This document shows, piece by piece, positions 10,368 to 22,119 of a stretch of DNA of 64,000 nucleotides (position 1 is its first letter; the number at the start of each line of letters is the position of its first letter). The DNA comes from Cylicocyclus nassatus (Eukaryota; Nematoda; Chromadorea; Rhabditida; Strongylidae). A model generated the notes under the pieces. It did not search any database. It was not told the DNA's origin and saw nothing but the letters and a program-made list of their open reading frames with translations. A program made the translations under genes and the position numbers. The stretch covers positions 758,232-822,231 of the forward strand of contig CATQJL010000326.1 in assembly GCA_958299035.1 (NCBI GenBank). Direction: 5' to 3'.

Positions 10368-11203
10368 CAGGGCCCGACACAGGTGGCTTACAAGGCAAGC
10401 TAGATATCGTTTTGGAATAAAAAGCAAGGGGGACATCGTTTGAGCGGAAACCACAGCTCCCCTCCCCCTCCCTACCCACACAACCGCCTTCTTCCTTTAT
10501 GTCATCTGTCATCTTCTATAAAGGACGCAAATTGTCATTCCTGCCTTATCGATCCCGTTCCCGCGGAAACCAAAAATCTTCTGTTTCAACAGGTTCGCCG
10601 GGTAAGCGCACGAATTCAACTTGCCTCGAAATAAATTGTTTGCAGCGAAGAGAAAATGAATCGACACCAAAACTGGTGTGTAGATGAGCAGTAGGGAGTT
10701 AGGAGTATGTGCAAAAAAATATGAAAAAATTATGTAAACTGAAGGCGTGGCAAACTTTTTTCGGAGTTAGGTGGCTTTCCAGCCACCTGGACAGCCACCT
10801 GAGGGGCTGTAAAAAGAAAAAGTCATAAACTTCTCTTCCTTCACATATTTTTTTCACATGTTTAACACAACTTTGTTCTACATTGAAAACCCTACAACTA
10901 AGTTTTTGAATCTCCCTAAACCCCTTCTTCCCCGCTTAGTTGCAGCCCTCCAAATATTTTGTATGGCGGCGGCAAGTCTGTTCCAAACGCGAGGGTGCGC
11001 GCCGGACCCGCATGCCGCCAATTCGGAGGATACGGACATCTTCAGTTTTTTCCGTCTGTTTCTTTATGTTTTGTTCCATTATTTCTCGTTATTCGTTTTC
11101 ATCCATTCATGATCGCGTCATAGGTGATGTCGTATTCTTGTGGCAAAGTCTACGGTGACTTCGCTTTTGGAGAATTGAAAAAGCCACCTCATGCCAAGCC
11201 CTG
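10368..11203 (+). mobile_element. hAT-type non-autonomous element, family B copy 2
   Basis: 836 bp, starting CAGGGCCCGACAC and ending with a diverged inverted end (GCCAAGCCCTG). An exact 8-bp duplication CTAAGAAA flanks it (10360-10367, 11204-11211). The left subterminal sequence matches copy 1. Internally it holds a hairpin of GGTGGC/GCCACC near 10770-10800. No transposase. Confidence 0.8.
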
Positions 11204-11293
11204 CTAAGAAATCTACTTAAAAAGGGTACAAAATACCGCATTCATCATAAAATATTGAAAAAGGATATATCAAAACGTTGTCAAACTAGTTAA

Positions 11294-11628
11294 AGGCACC
11301 GTCCACCCTAGGTTGAGGGTGCTGAGCTTTTAACAGCATATAATGTTAGGGCTCCCTATCAATCCAATGCCCAAGTCGCGACACAAAATGCCGCTTCGGA
11401 AGCGAAAAAATCGCTTCGGAGTAGCGAAGATGCACGAGGACCCCCATCCATGCCCGCCCATTTGTGCGCCCATCCAATCACCGTTCCGGAAAGGCGGCCT
11501 GTGGGTTCTCCGGAACGGGGATTGTTGGGATTTTCGCGCATTCTCGACTTCATATTCGGAATCAGGGACATGAGAAGAGTACTCTGCGTTGATACCACTG
11601 CTTTCGAAAATCTGGGTGGACGGTGCCT
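11294..11628. mobile_element. TTAA palindromic MITE, family D copy a
   Basis: 335 bp with ends AGGCACCGTCCACCC and the reverse complement, flanked by TTAA (11290-11293, 11629-11632). Related to the AAGGCAGYGTCC elements elsewhere in the window and comparable to the nematode PALTTAA class. Confidence 0.75.
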
Positions 11629-11632
11629 TTAA

Positions 11633-12240
11633 GAGAGTGGTTAGTAAAATACTGCGAAGCTATCGCAGTAACCACCATGACAATAACGAGGAACGCAATG
11701 GTGCCCATCCCGACAAAATTCTTGCTTAAGAAACACTGCACAAATCGGCTTTTAAAGCAAGAAATCCGCGTAAGAAACCACTGACGAAACGCCTTTATGG
11801 CGCGGCGGCGTCCGAATCCAAATTCAAGGGTTTTTGGATAGGCCGGTTTCAACATTTTCGAGCTCTCCAAGCTCTTTGGAATCAGCAAGGATAAGTCCAA
11901 ATAGGTGGAAAATTTTTGTTTCCAAAATTGCTCAAACGCTGCTTAGAAGGCAGTGTCTCACCAAAATCTGGTTATCGGGATGCTTGCATATTAGAAGCCT
12001 TTGCGACAACGTAAACCTTACGCGGATTCCAAATCACATGAAATGCTCGAAGACCTCATTTTTGCGAGGCCCCGTGGAAGCAACGCGGACGAGTTGGGCC
12101 TCCGCCACATTGGAACAACACTGAGAGGGTGGGTGCTGAGTTGGACGGACATGTTGAAACAGTGTCTAAGGGAAACCGGAGAAGTCGCCGGTGCGGACAA
12201 ATTGCTCTCCGCGGATCACTTTAAGCGCATTTTTCTCAGG
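11633..12240. other. unrecognised; open frame of unknown meaning
   Basis: A plus frame at about 12040-12240 has protein-like composition (LGLRHIGTTLRGWVLSW). It has no recognised domain and no clear start, and it runs into the LTR-like segment at 12240. Confidence 0.3.
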
Positions 12241-12530
12241 TACAGGGTGTTGATAATTTCTGTATCATCAACCCAATCCACTCCATTTTCCACATCACCT
12301 ATGGAATTCCCATAGGCTGAATTGTACGCCACTCATTCTTAAGTATCTAATCACTCAAGATTGATTGGCACCTGTGCACCAGGAGTGTAGCCGAACGGGG
12401 AAACTTTAAGCCATGTACCCTCCCTACGTTGTACACGCTCGAGTCGAAGTTGTTGCTCTGGCCTATTTAGGGGACCCTCTAGTATAATATTTGGAGATTC
12501 GCGCAATCTTTGGTGAGATAATGCCTTCAC
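12240..12530 (+). repeat. LTR-like segment related to the BEL/Pao region at 59.1 kb
   Basis: 12240-12440 aligns with about 59095-59290 and shares CCTATGGAATTCCCATAGGC and TATCTAATCACTCAAGA. It is probably a solo or partial LTR / 3' flank of the BEL/Pao element. Exact TG...CA ends are not clear. Confidence 0.5.
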
Positions 12531-13034
12531 GGCTGAATATTGCCGAAGAGGAAATTTAATGTGTTGAAGGCAGCGTCCGGGCAACAACGCAATCTCTAAC
12601 TTTTTTGTTACCTGGGCTTGTAAGCTACGCAAAATACAAATAATCAAGTCACAGAGCGCGAAAACGACGACACCGTGCTTCTCCTTAGCCTTATATTTTG
12701 AAATTTAAACGATTGATATTTTGAAATTCGGACTGAAACTACCCCTCCTGGACTGAGACGCAGACCGCTGCGGGATCCTACGAATTATAATTTCTGTGGC
12801 GGCATGCCCGTTCTGCCGCGGAACAAGAAATCCACAGGTGGGCGAGGCTTTCCCTTTGAAGTGTAAGTCTCCTAACCTCCCGAGGGACTTGCTTTTGCGC
12901 GAAACTATGAGCTCGCTCTTGCGCGATAGCGTGTCCAAGGGCACCCTCTCTCATATGGTACTAACGAAAGAAGTCTTTTGAGCAGGTTCAAGCGTTTGAT
13001 GCGACTGTCGCAAGTGGTGTCGTAATGAGGGCAC
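12531..13034. other. no gene seen
   Basis: Low-repeat sequence with weak frames on both strands around 12705-12980. No recognised domain or splice structure. Confidence 0.35.
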
Positions 13035-13419
13035 TTAAAGGCAGCGTCCAGGCAAGTCTGGACCTATGGAAATTTTACGTGGATAGTACTTTTGGGGCCC
13101 TAACTAAGCCACTGCCCAAGCGGCAGCTCAGGTAGTGCCCTAACGCCTGAGATATGCCCTCGAGACTGGACCCCGCGACCGTGTTTCGCATGGATTCATG
13201 GTGCAAAGCGTGGATCCTGGCGCGAAATTGCCATGAGGGTCTATCTGGGTCGCATCTGATTTCTCCGGGCTGCACGTCAGGAGGTACGCCGCGCGCGGCG
13301 GCCGCTCCGCCGCGCAAACCGCGTTCGAATCTTGGGGCCCACAGAACCCCCGCTGTTGAAGATTCCCCGCGGCAAAAACAGGGGGGTGGGGGTGGGGCAG
13401 ATACATGAATGGATGCCTT
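13035..13419. mobile_element. TTAA palindromic MITE, family D copy b (diverged right end)
   Basis: The left end TTAAAGGCAGCGTCCAGGCA matches copy c at 47957. The inner part (GGGGCCCTAA, a CATGGATTCATGG block) also matches. The right end is replaced or eroded; a possible remnant is GATGCCTTAA near 13410. Confidence 0.5.
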
Positions 13420-13740
13420 AAGTAACACTGCGCCGCTGTTGTATCGGCTGAAGTGTGGCCGTATTCATCAACGAACCCGAGGGTTAAACTAGCCCTGGAG
13501 GGTAAGTTTAACCCTCAGGGTTCATTGGCCGTATTCATCAACATAGGGTAGGGTTTACCACGGAGCGCGATCCACCCTTATAGATCAACGAACCAGTGGC
13601 CGTATTCATCAACGAACCTTGAGGGTTAAACTAACCCTGGAGGGTTAAGGCGTCAGTTATGCGTGCGCTGTGCAAACTCACATCACAGAATGCCTAAGTA
13701 CGTGCTAAATTCACCTTACACTTCTAGTCTTCCACTGTTA

Positions 13741-14925
13741 TCTTATATATAAAGCTGAATGTCTGTTTGTATGTATGTATGTATGTATGTATGTCTGTAT
13801 GTCTGTACGTATGTTCCGAATAGAAAATTCCATTTCTGAACCGGTCCGGACCAAACTTGGCACACATACACTTCGGGCCCCGGCGGGTGTCATAGGCTAC
13901 TTTTCGTCATCGATCGATATCGATTTTATCGATTTTTATCGATTTTTTTGCTGAGTTCACCTACGGGGCTGGGAGTTGGCACAGGGGGGTAATCGAGCAT
14001 GGGGATTCCGAATACAATATTGGTTTTCAGGATTATCGATTACTTTTATCGATTTTATTGATTTTTTTTGCAAAGTTTGAGCTACGGGGCTGGGAGTTGG
14101 CACAGGGGGGTAATCGAGCATGGGGATTCCGAATACAATATTGGTTTTCAGGATTATCGATTACTTTTATCGATTTTATCGATTTTTTGCAAAGTTTGAG
14201 CTACGGGGCTGGGAGTTCGCACAGGGGGTAATTGAGCATGGGGATTCCGAATACAATATTGGTTTTCGGGATTATCGATTACTTTTATCGATTTTATCGA
14301 TTTTTTTGCAAAGTTTGAGCTAGGGGGCTGGGAGTTGACACAGGGGGGTAATCGAGCATGCTAATCACCCCCAAGGGGGGTGATCAGCATGCTCGATTAC
14401 ACCCCTGTGCCAAATATCAGCCTCCTAGCTCAAATTTTCAACAAATCGATAAAATCGATAAAAGTAATGGACGATCTTGGAAACTAATATTGTATTCGTA
14501 ATCTGCATGCTCGATTACCCCCTGTGCAAACTCCCAGCCCCGCAGGTCAAACTTTACAAAAAAATCGATAAAATCGATAAAAGTAATGGACGATCCTGAA
14601 AACTAATACTGTGTTCGTAATCAGCATGCTCGATTGCCCCCCTGTGCAAAATCCCAGCCTCGCATGTCAAAATTTACAAAAAATCGATAAAATCAATAAA
14701 AGTAATCGATAATTCTGAAAACTAATATTGTATTCGGAGTCCCCATGCTCACTTCCCCCCTGTGCCAACTCCTAGCCCTGTAGGTGAACTCTGCAAAAAA
14801 TCGATAAAAATCGGTAAAATCGACATCGATCGATAACGAAAAGTGGACTGTGACACCCGCCGGGGCCCGAAGTGTATGTGTGCCAAGTTTGGTCCGGATA
14901 CGGCGGAGCCGGGTAAGCCAGCTAG
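13741..14925 (+). mobile_element. Helitron unit C4 with quasi-palindromic interior
   Basis: A complete family-C unit: TC start, tetranucleotide run, four 150-bp units in one orientation, a palindromic centre near 14375, units in the opposite orientation, subterminal inverted repeat, hairpin and CTAG. Very similar in layout to 53743-54801. Confidence 0.8.
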
Positions 14926-16390
14926 TCTCTCTATAATAAAGCGCTAGATATGACTCATGCATGTAAGATACCCCCCCCCCCCCCTCCTTCGTGGTCGCGA
15001 TTCAGATGTCAACAACTTTGTCGTTATGTGCCGGTGCAGGTGCACCGAGCTGCGGCTCATGATGGTAGTGGCGCCTGTCTTAGATAATGTTAATCGAGGA
15101 GCCTATCTAGCAAAGTGACTTGCTAGACAAGCTAAATGCTGGGAAGGGGGTAGGTTACTTGGCTGTTTTCGTTATGCATTAGATTACTATATCGCAATAG
15201 CGAGCAGCAACGCGAGCGTGGATAGCTTCCGCTAGAAAGGTTTTGAAGTTTCGGAAAACATCAGTCAAAATATAGAAAGCATATTGGAGGTATAAAAGTT
15301 ATTGTAAACTGAAGGAAAGAAAGATGGAGGTCCCCAATGCTGGAAGTACGAAAAATATGGTTTGAAATGCCGCAAAACTGAGATATTAGGGTAGCATAGA
15401 GGAAGTTGATACGAAAGAAGGGAGGGGGGCAGGGGGGGGGGAGTGGAAAAAGTTGGGGATGTGCACTTTGACTCCGGCAAAGGCAAAGATATACGCACGT
15501 CAAGAATCAGAGATCAAAACTTTGAGCGGTCCTGACATGGGGAAGATCAAGAGTAGTTTTTGAGATGTAATCGAAAGGTAAAGGAAAACTAACAAAATAT
15601 GGCGCAAACACTTAAATAATGCTAAATTTACACATTGATAAATTTAAGGACATTCGGACATTTCCAATAAAAGGAACGAGTGTCAGATTTTTCCCTGATC
15701 TCGAAGGAGCCGGAGACGTTCCCGCACGGTTTCTCGAAAACATTCATTTAGGGGAAAATAAGTGATAGAAAAGCGGAAAGTGGATTGGAAGGTTGAGATT
15801 ACTCTCGCTGGGTATGCATAAATTTTGATAAAAATCAATCTAAAAACCTCAAGAACATGATTACTGTGGCATGTTTTGAAGAAATAAGGAACTAGAGAAA
15901 CGTAGAGATTTTTTGAAGGAAACTTTTCGGAAAGAAAGCAAAATATGCTTATGCTAACAAGCCTTCAGGGCAAAGGGGGGGGGGGGAGTGAAAACACGGA
16001 GGGGGGGGGGGTTGCAGCGCAGTGTGACAGAAGAGCTTTCAATTTCTTCCAAAAAGTTTTCCAGATGACTTAGATGGCTTACTTTGAGTCCAAGTTGCAC
16101 AACCTCAGCAGATTTGGCTATTTTAGACCCACCAAGCTAATGTTTTGCAAAAGCTGTAAATCTTCCACATGCCAAACATTTGGGGAGATAAGCGCTCTGT
16201 TGTATATTTCATTCACATCAACATATAAAACCTATAGAAATTTCACTTACTTCGCGTTTTCGCCATTAGCAGATGTTTGCGAACACCTACTTTTTGACTA
16301 ACCGTAAGAAGAGGCAATGTGCCAAATTTCTACGCACATCCCACTTCACTCACGGCCAGACCGAAGTGCCGCGAAGCGGCACTTCGGTCT
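14926..16390. other. non-repetitive DNA carried in the long Helitron
   Basis: AT-rich with C and G homopolymer runs (14971, 15976, 16003). No TIR, no recognised gene; short frames only. Probably captured genomic sequence. Confidence 0.5.
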
Positions 16391-17113
16391 GGTAGTAGTA
16401 TAATCAACGAATAAGCTTATAACACTAGTTTTTATAGTTTTTAACATCTCTAGCATATTTGTGCAACATTCAATCTTACAGCGTGAGTTTATGTTTATGT
16501 GTGCAATTGTGCCATGAAAGTTCTACTTTTCCGCCGGTTTAATACCGGGCTTGTGCTACTTTCTTAGTGGTCAGTGCGTGTTATCATAAAGAAAATCTTC
16601 TGTTTTGGCACTTGTCAGAGTAGAATGCGCAACCATTTTTCCTCGTCGCATTCATTTGTCACCAAAGCTAGAATTCTTTTTCTAGCGATGTCAGTGTTTC
16701 ATGTACTTCGAGTGTGAACATAAAACGAAGTCGAAACTAAATAGTATAACAACAACTAACACTAGATACTACAACACTCGTTGATCGTTTTCCATGAAAC
16801 TACTAGATGTGAGTAAATGTTTGTATGAAGTGTTAGGGTAGAGTTAACCTTGCTCTAAGCTAGGATTGAATTAACCTTGATAAATCACGCAAGTTTTACT
16901 CTCCAGGGTCAGTTTAACCATCACGGTTCGTTGATGAATAGGGTTAATCGCTTCCGGGGTAAGGACCCTCAAGGGTAGATTTGACCCTCAGGGTTAAGCC
17001 TACCCTGTGTTTCATGAATAGTGGTTAATCGCTTTCCAGGGTTAAACTCACCCTCCAGGGTTAGTGTGCCACTGGAGGTTTATTTTAACCCTCAGGGTTC
17101 ATTGACCGTATTC

Positions 17114-18547
17114 ATACCTTCGATACATAGAGCCACGTACTTTGGTGACCTTCACTTTGAGTGTCATGATAGAACACAACCTTCACCTAGAGCGAAGTCA
17201 TCCGGGGCGAAGCCCCGGATATCATGGCATAACTAATGACATATCCATATAGGGAGAGATGTGAATGAGGTAAATATAGGATGGATTACGTTTTTATGGC
17301 CTTTTTTGCCAAAAAGACTTTTATTCAAAAATTCAATGAGGAACTGGAGCAAAATTTCTCAATTAATCTTTCTCTACACTTCGATTGAGCGTTGGAAGTT
17401 CATGAAAGCGGCTGGAGTTCAATAGAAACGAGAAACTGTGCTCAAATCTTGCGCAGAGAGTCGCTACTTAAATGCTGGTCTATCTCGTTATGGAGTGATT
17501 TTCAAGACCCGCGACGTTGTCAGTGCTCCTGGACGTCTCATGAGGATCACAACGATATATAATGTCACAGGGTTTCGTTATGATCCCGCGGAGATCAATG
17601 ACCAGAGCCAAATGCCCCGCCGGCTCTGGTCTGTCTCCGCTGCTCGTCTGCGTCTCCGCGACTTGCGCGCTACCTCGCTACCCCAAAAGCGGGGCGCGGG
17701 GCATTTGGCTCTGGTACCCTTTTCTTCGTTGTTGAGAGCCCAATTTCGACAATCTATATATCATATTAAAGCTCTTGATCTCTATTTTCACGCTGACAAC
17801 GTCGCAAGACTCCTTTTTATGATTTGAACGAGAAATATAGGAAAAACGGAGTTTTCGAAAACCTCTTATTTTTTCTTCAATTAAACTCTTTTCACTCGGT
17901 ATTTTTGTGTATTCGATAGGTCTTGTTTCTGTCTATGATGTAGACAACGTCGCCGAGCTTACTTCTTTGCTTATGCCGATTTTTTTTGTGAAAATTACCA
18001 GAAAGTGCGTTTTTCTTTACCTTGTTCTTTTTCAATGCTTTTGCAACGAATTTTCTCCAGCTTGGATGCTACTTGCTCAGAATGATGAGCGGAAGACCAG
18101 ACAACGTCGCAGGATACGAAACGACCATGCGGAGGTGAAAATTCAAAGGACGCGTCAAAAATCAGATTGGCGTCGATGTGCAGTATAACTTTTCAGACAT
18201 GTTTAACATGTTCAGTTCAGTTGTTGACAAGTTTGCCTTCTTTCGGTCTCCCAACTACCGCCACAGCTAACGCTTTTTTTCAATTGGAAAAGAACTTTGT
18301 TCCTGTTGCCACCCAATTTGACCGGCAGTTCTGGAGACAAAAATGTGCGTAGGAAACCACCAAGATAAGGTTTTAAATTTGGTGATGAGTTAGCCTCTGT
18401 TTTGTATGAATTTTTCAAATTTCCTGGTTCAATTCAGATCTCTAAATTTCCATCTATTTTTTCTAAAACAACCTTCACTTTTTATAGGGGGCAAGAACTC
18501 AAACAACTACCACTTTCTAGGCTCTGTCTCTTGACTATCGAAGGTAT
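17114..18547. mobile_element. 1.4-kb TIR element G, copy 1
   Basis: Ends CATACCTTCGATA / TATCGAAGGTATG. The interior includes a ~115-bp hairpin (arms CCAGAGCCAAATGCCCCGC, about 17600-17715) and GTGCGTTTTTCTTTACCTTG near 18010. The same order, reversed, is found in 52453-55471. Imperfect repeats of CCGTATT lie at both borders. Non-coding in both copies. Confidence 0.75.
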
Positions 18548-19109
18548 GGCCGTATTCATCAACCATAGGGTAGGGTTTACCACGAAACGCGATCCACCCG
18601 CATCGATCAACGAACCTGTGGCCGTATTCATCAACGAACCCTGAGGGTTATAAACCCTGGAGGGTTAAGGCGTCAGTTACGCGTGCCCTGTGCAAACTCA
18701 CATCATAGAATGCCTAAGTACGTGCTAAATTCACTTTATACTTTCTTTCGCTGTTATAGTAGTATAATCAACGAATAATTTTCTAACACTAGTTTTATAA
18801 TACATCTTTAGCATATTTGAGCAGCATCCAATCTTACAGGTGAGTTTACTTGAGTCAGTATTTCATGTACTTCGAATTTGAACATAGAACGAAGTCGAAA
18901 CTAAATACCATAACAACAACTAATACTAAATACTACAATACTCGTTGATAGTTTTTCATAAAACTATTAAATGCGAGTAAATGTTTGTATGAAGTGTTAG
19001 GGTAGAGTTAACCTTGCTTTAAGCTAGGGTTAAATTAACCCTGATGAATCACATAAGTTTTACCCTCCAGGGTTAGTTTAACCCTCAGGGTTCGTTGATG
19101 AATACGGCC
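18548..19109. mobile_element. AACCCT-rich TIR element F, copy 2 (uninterrupted)
   Basis: 562 bp, from GGCCGTATTCATCAACCATA to the inverted end GTTGATGAATACGGCC. It contains the site 18756/18757 (GTTA^TAGTAGTATAATC) that is occupied by the Helitron in copy 1. Confidence 0.8.
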
Positions 19110-20440
19110 ACAGGAAAGACAGCAATGCTTTGATGGCCCTGTCAATAGTACATAGTTGCCTTGTGCGGCGCAGACTCAACCCAAAAACCATAATTAGTTT
19201 CAGAGAAAGGTGCAGCGAAAACGAAAAGCAAATTTGGAACCAGCGTCCTTTATCGGATTATACATGGATGCCGCCCGCTTGAAACCATTCCCAAGCCTTT
19301 CCGAAATGTCCCGTATGAAAAAAAAACTCAGACTGCTCACCTGCTAAGTGAGAAAAATCGCTTTGTTTCCATGGCAGTGAATGTGGGCATCACATCTTCC
19401 GCCCTCACCCAATCCATGTCCGAAGGAGGTGGTGTATAAATTGTTGGCGGAATCTTGTTTGTGCCTGTGAAACAGAATATTAGCAAGTTATCCAGTTAGA
19501 ACATCGATTTTTCAATAACGAACATATGAGGGAAAGGCACTATCTTAGCACTTCAGCACTAAATAACTCTAAAAAAGAGCCTGATCAGTGGGAGATCCCG
19601 TTCGGGATCATGCAAATAACGAATTATTTCAGCTTATACAGCAAAGTGCTGCTAGTCATTGTGCTACAATATTAGGATAGTAGAGCCTCCAACAGATGAA
19701 CAAACAAGGAAGAACAGATTCCCAGAGCACCGAGCTATGAAGAGGAAACTACCTGTCCGGGTAACTTACCCGGACGGGCGATTGTTACATACCGCCCCAG
19801 GAGTGCAGATGGAAAAATAGAGCAAACCGTGTTAAAGATAGAAGTTGAGCTGAAATCTATCGTCGATCCGTTGACCGCATGTACTGGACACTGCGCAGCA
19901 CGCGCCGCGATGTAGAACGCTTGCCCTGCTACAGATTCACCATCGTAGAAATCGTGCTCTCCCACCATTTCAGCCGCGCCGCGCGTTGTTCGCAGCGTTC
20001 GAGCCCGTGCGGCCAACGAATCGACGATACCTCTATTTCACGATTACAAAGCTCATTTGAAGAAAGTGCTGAGGGGTAGAGAACGTTATTTTGCCGACAT
20101 GAAGGTTCGAAAGCGATTGCAATGAACCATGCACCTCTACACATTACAGACTACACCGGCCAACCATCAGCGGGTGAAGCTCATCGGCGACATAACCTAT
20201 GATAAGCACTCCCAATATTGCATCTGTTACCGCAGACATCCGATTAGAAGCAGTCAAAGAAATCGTTATTCAGGAATGATATCCACAAAGTTCATAATGG
20301 AGGAAAATGGACTTTCAAACTCATTTTATTCGTTCGAGGTAAAGGGTGGTCGGAATCTGCTTTCGCTCGCATTATCCAAAAATTTTTAACCCATCGCAAC
20401 CACGAGACAAAGCGGTGTGATGGAAATGATTCAACCCTGC
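19110..20440. other. no gene recognised
   Basis: Mostly unique sequence. A hairpin TCCGGGTAACTTACCCGGA lies at about 19757. Overlapping frames on both strands at 19735-20144 have a biased Arg/Ala-rich composition that looks like GC-rich non-coding DNA. Confidence 0.35.
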
Positions 20441-20914
20441 CTGACAAGGAAACGATACTTGGTGTCCGTGACCTTTCAAGATGATATGTAGGCCATTATA
20501 CTCGTCTTGAAACGCTGATTCCGAATCTGACTCCCGTTTCTGCTGATCGTTACTCTAAAAGAAATTATGAAGGATTTTCGAGTCAATCAGTAGCCCAAGA
20601 GAAAATACTATCGAGGATGCCTAATTCTCAAAAAAAGGTTGATTGAGGCAAGGCAAAACTGAAAAACACAAAAGGACTCGAACTTAAACCTGTATTGACT
20701 TGTGAGGCTATCGCACTAGACACTACACCACATTGTAGCGGCGGTTTCGGTATTCCGACTTTATTTCCCTTGGGCAAAAATCCTTCATAACTTTTTCCAG
20801 AGAAATGTTTAGCAAAAACGGAAGTCAAATTCGGAATCAGCGCTCTATGGCGAGTGTAATGGTATACATCTCATCTCAAAAAGCCCCGGACACCAAGTAT
20901 CGTTCCCTTGTGAG
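20441..20914. mobile_element. TIR element H, copy 1, with tRNA-like sequence
   Basis: Arms of about 150 bp begin CTGACAAGGAAACGATACTT. The right arm contains, on the minus strand, tRNA-like A-box (TGTCTAGTGCGATAGCC) and B-box (GTTCGAGTCC) elements at 20674-20735. Confidence 0.7.
20674..20735 (-). other. tRNA-like pol III promoter remnant in element H1
   Basis: A-box-like GTGTCTAGTGCGATAGCC and B-box-like GTTCGAGTCC are spaced about 35 bases apart. The acceptor and T stems do not pair well, so this is not a functional tRNA; it resembles a SINE head. Confidence 0.5.
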
Positions 20915-21598
20915 CTCTCGATTGCGAAAGAATCATGCGAAAAGTCCATTTAGAATGGTGCAAAATGGGATTTACCTCCATTTTAAATGGCCTTGAAAGC
21001 CCATTCTACTCTCAGCAGCAAGGTGAGCTGGGACCCAATTTTGATCTTTTCGCATATTTTTGATCGCGATTTTTTGAGAATGTGTTCCTTAGCCTATTTT
21101 AATGTCACAAGTGAGTGGAAAAAGTTTTATGTCTTTTATGAAATCTGAAATGAGTCTTTCCTTCTACGCACATATAAACGTTATGAAAATCATGGAAGAA
21201 GGTTGAATTCACCAAGATATTCACTAACAACTTAAATGCATCCAAATATGTCGATGAATTCCTATGTGAATCAAATAAAATATGCTAATTCTTCAAATCA
21301 TCAACCAGAATGAAATTTATGGCTTGTATTCAAGAATAATATAAAAAGGTTTCAAGATAGTTACGGTAAGAAATGCTTTGCATGCCCTATCTTCAAATTT
21401 TGCAGATTTGAAGTTTTGTGCAAACCACTAATTTTTCTCACAATAAACTCGATGCAGATGATGGGAAAATTACTACAGTATTCAAATGTCTTCAATCCCT
21501 TAGTAAGTGCAGAGAGAAATATGCCCCGTCTATATAAAGTTAGTTTTCGAGTTACTACGAAATCTCAAAAATTCGCGACACATGAGATTAAAAGTAGA
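20915..21598. other. no gene seen
   Basis: AT-rich. A weak hairpin near 20940-21010 (TCCATTTAGAATGG and related words). No gene recognised. Confidence 0.35.
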
Positions 21599-22057
21599 CT
21601 AGCTGGCTTACCCGGCTCCGCCGTATGTTCCCAATAGAAAATTCCATTTCTTAACCGATCCGGACCAAACTTGGCACACATACCCTTCGGGCCCCGGCGG
21701 GTGTCACAGTCCACTTTTCGTTATCGATCGATGTCGATTTTATCGATTTTTTGCAAAATTTGAGCTACGGGGCTGGGAGTTGGCACAGGGGGGTAAATGA
21801 GCATGCTGATTACATATACAATATTAGTTTTCGAAACCGTGCATTACTTTTATCGATTTTATCGATTTTTTGCAAATTTGAGCTACGGGGCTGGGCAGCC
21901 CCTAGCTCGAATTTTGCAAAAAATCGATAAAATCGATATCGATCGATGACGAAAAGTAGCCTATGAAACCCGCCGGGGCCCGAAGTGTATGTGTGCTAAG
22001 TTTGGTCCCGATCGGTTCAGAAATGGAATTTTCTATTCGGAACATACGTACACACAT

Positions 22058-22088
<31 letters not shown>

Positions 22089-22119
22089 TACAAACAGACA
22101 TTCAGCTTTATATATAAGA
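21599..22119 (-). mobile_element. Helitron, non-autonomous, copy C5
   Basis: Minus strand: TC start at 22119 with a TCTG run, two body units, then the hairpin GGCGGAGCC and GGTAAGCCAGCTAG at 21599. Flanked by A/T. Long subterminal inverted repeats are present (21620-21715 against 21960-22050). Confidence 0.85.

Larger units (their letters stand above)
13741..16392 (+). mobile_element. long Helitron: family C4 plus ~1.47 kb captured downstream DNA
   Basis: The 5' end TCTTATATATAAAGCTGAAT is at 13741. The usual family 3' end (hairpin plus CTAG) occurs internally at 14925. The insertion continues to 16392, where a 7-bp-stem hairpin (GTGCCGC-GAA-GCGGCAC) is followed by CTTCGGTCTGG. The sister element F copy 2 shows the uninterrupted site TTA^TAGTAG, so 13741-16392 is the full insertion. 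CTGG fits the Helitron CTRR rule. Confidence 0.7.
13457..17113. mobile_element. AACCCT-rich TIR element F, copy 1, interrupted by a Helitron
   Basis: The left part is 13457-13740 and the right part is 16393 to about 17113. Together they match copy 2 (18548-19109) across the break. Ends carry GGCCGTATTCATCAACGAAC and nested AACCCTGGAGGGTTAA inverted blocks. A 2652-bp Helitron-like insertion splits it exactly between A13740 and T16393. Confidence 0.75.

Noticed and set aside
15261..15503. Minus-strand hydrophobic, proline-rich frames
   Set aside because: Low-complexity translation of a purine-rich stretch with a G run; no splice or start context.
16840..17100. Telomere-like AACCCT/AGGGTT runs (also 13480-13660 and 18620-19100)
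   Set aside because: The words are part of inverted blocks of element F and are not tandem TTAGGC, the usual nematode telomere repeat.
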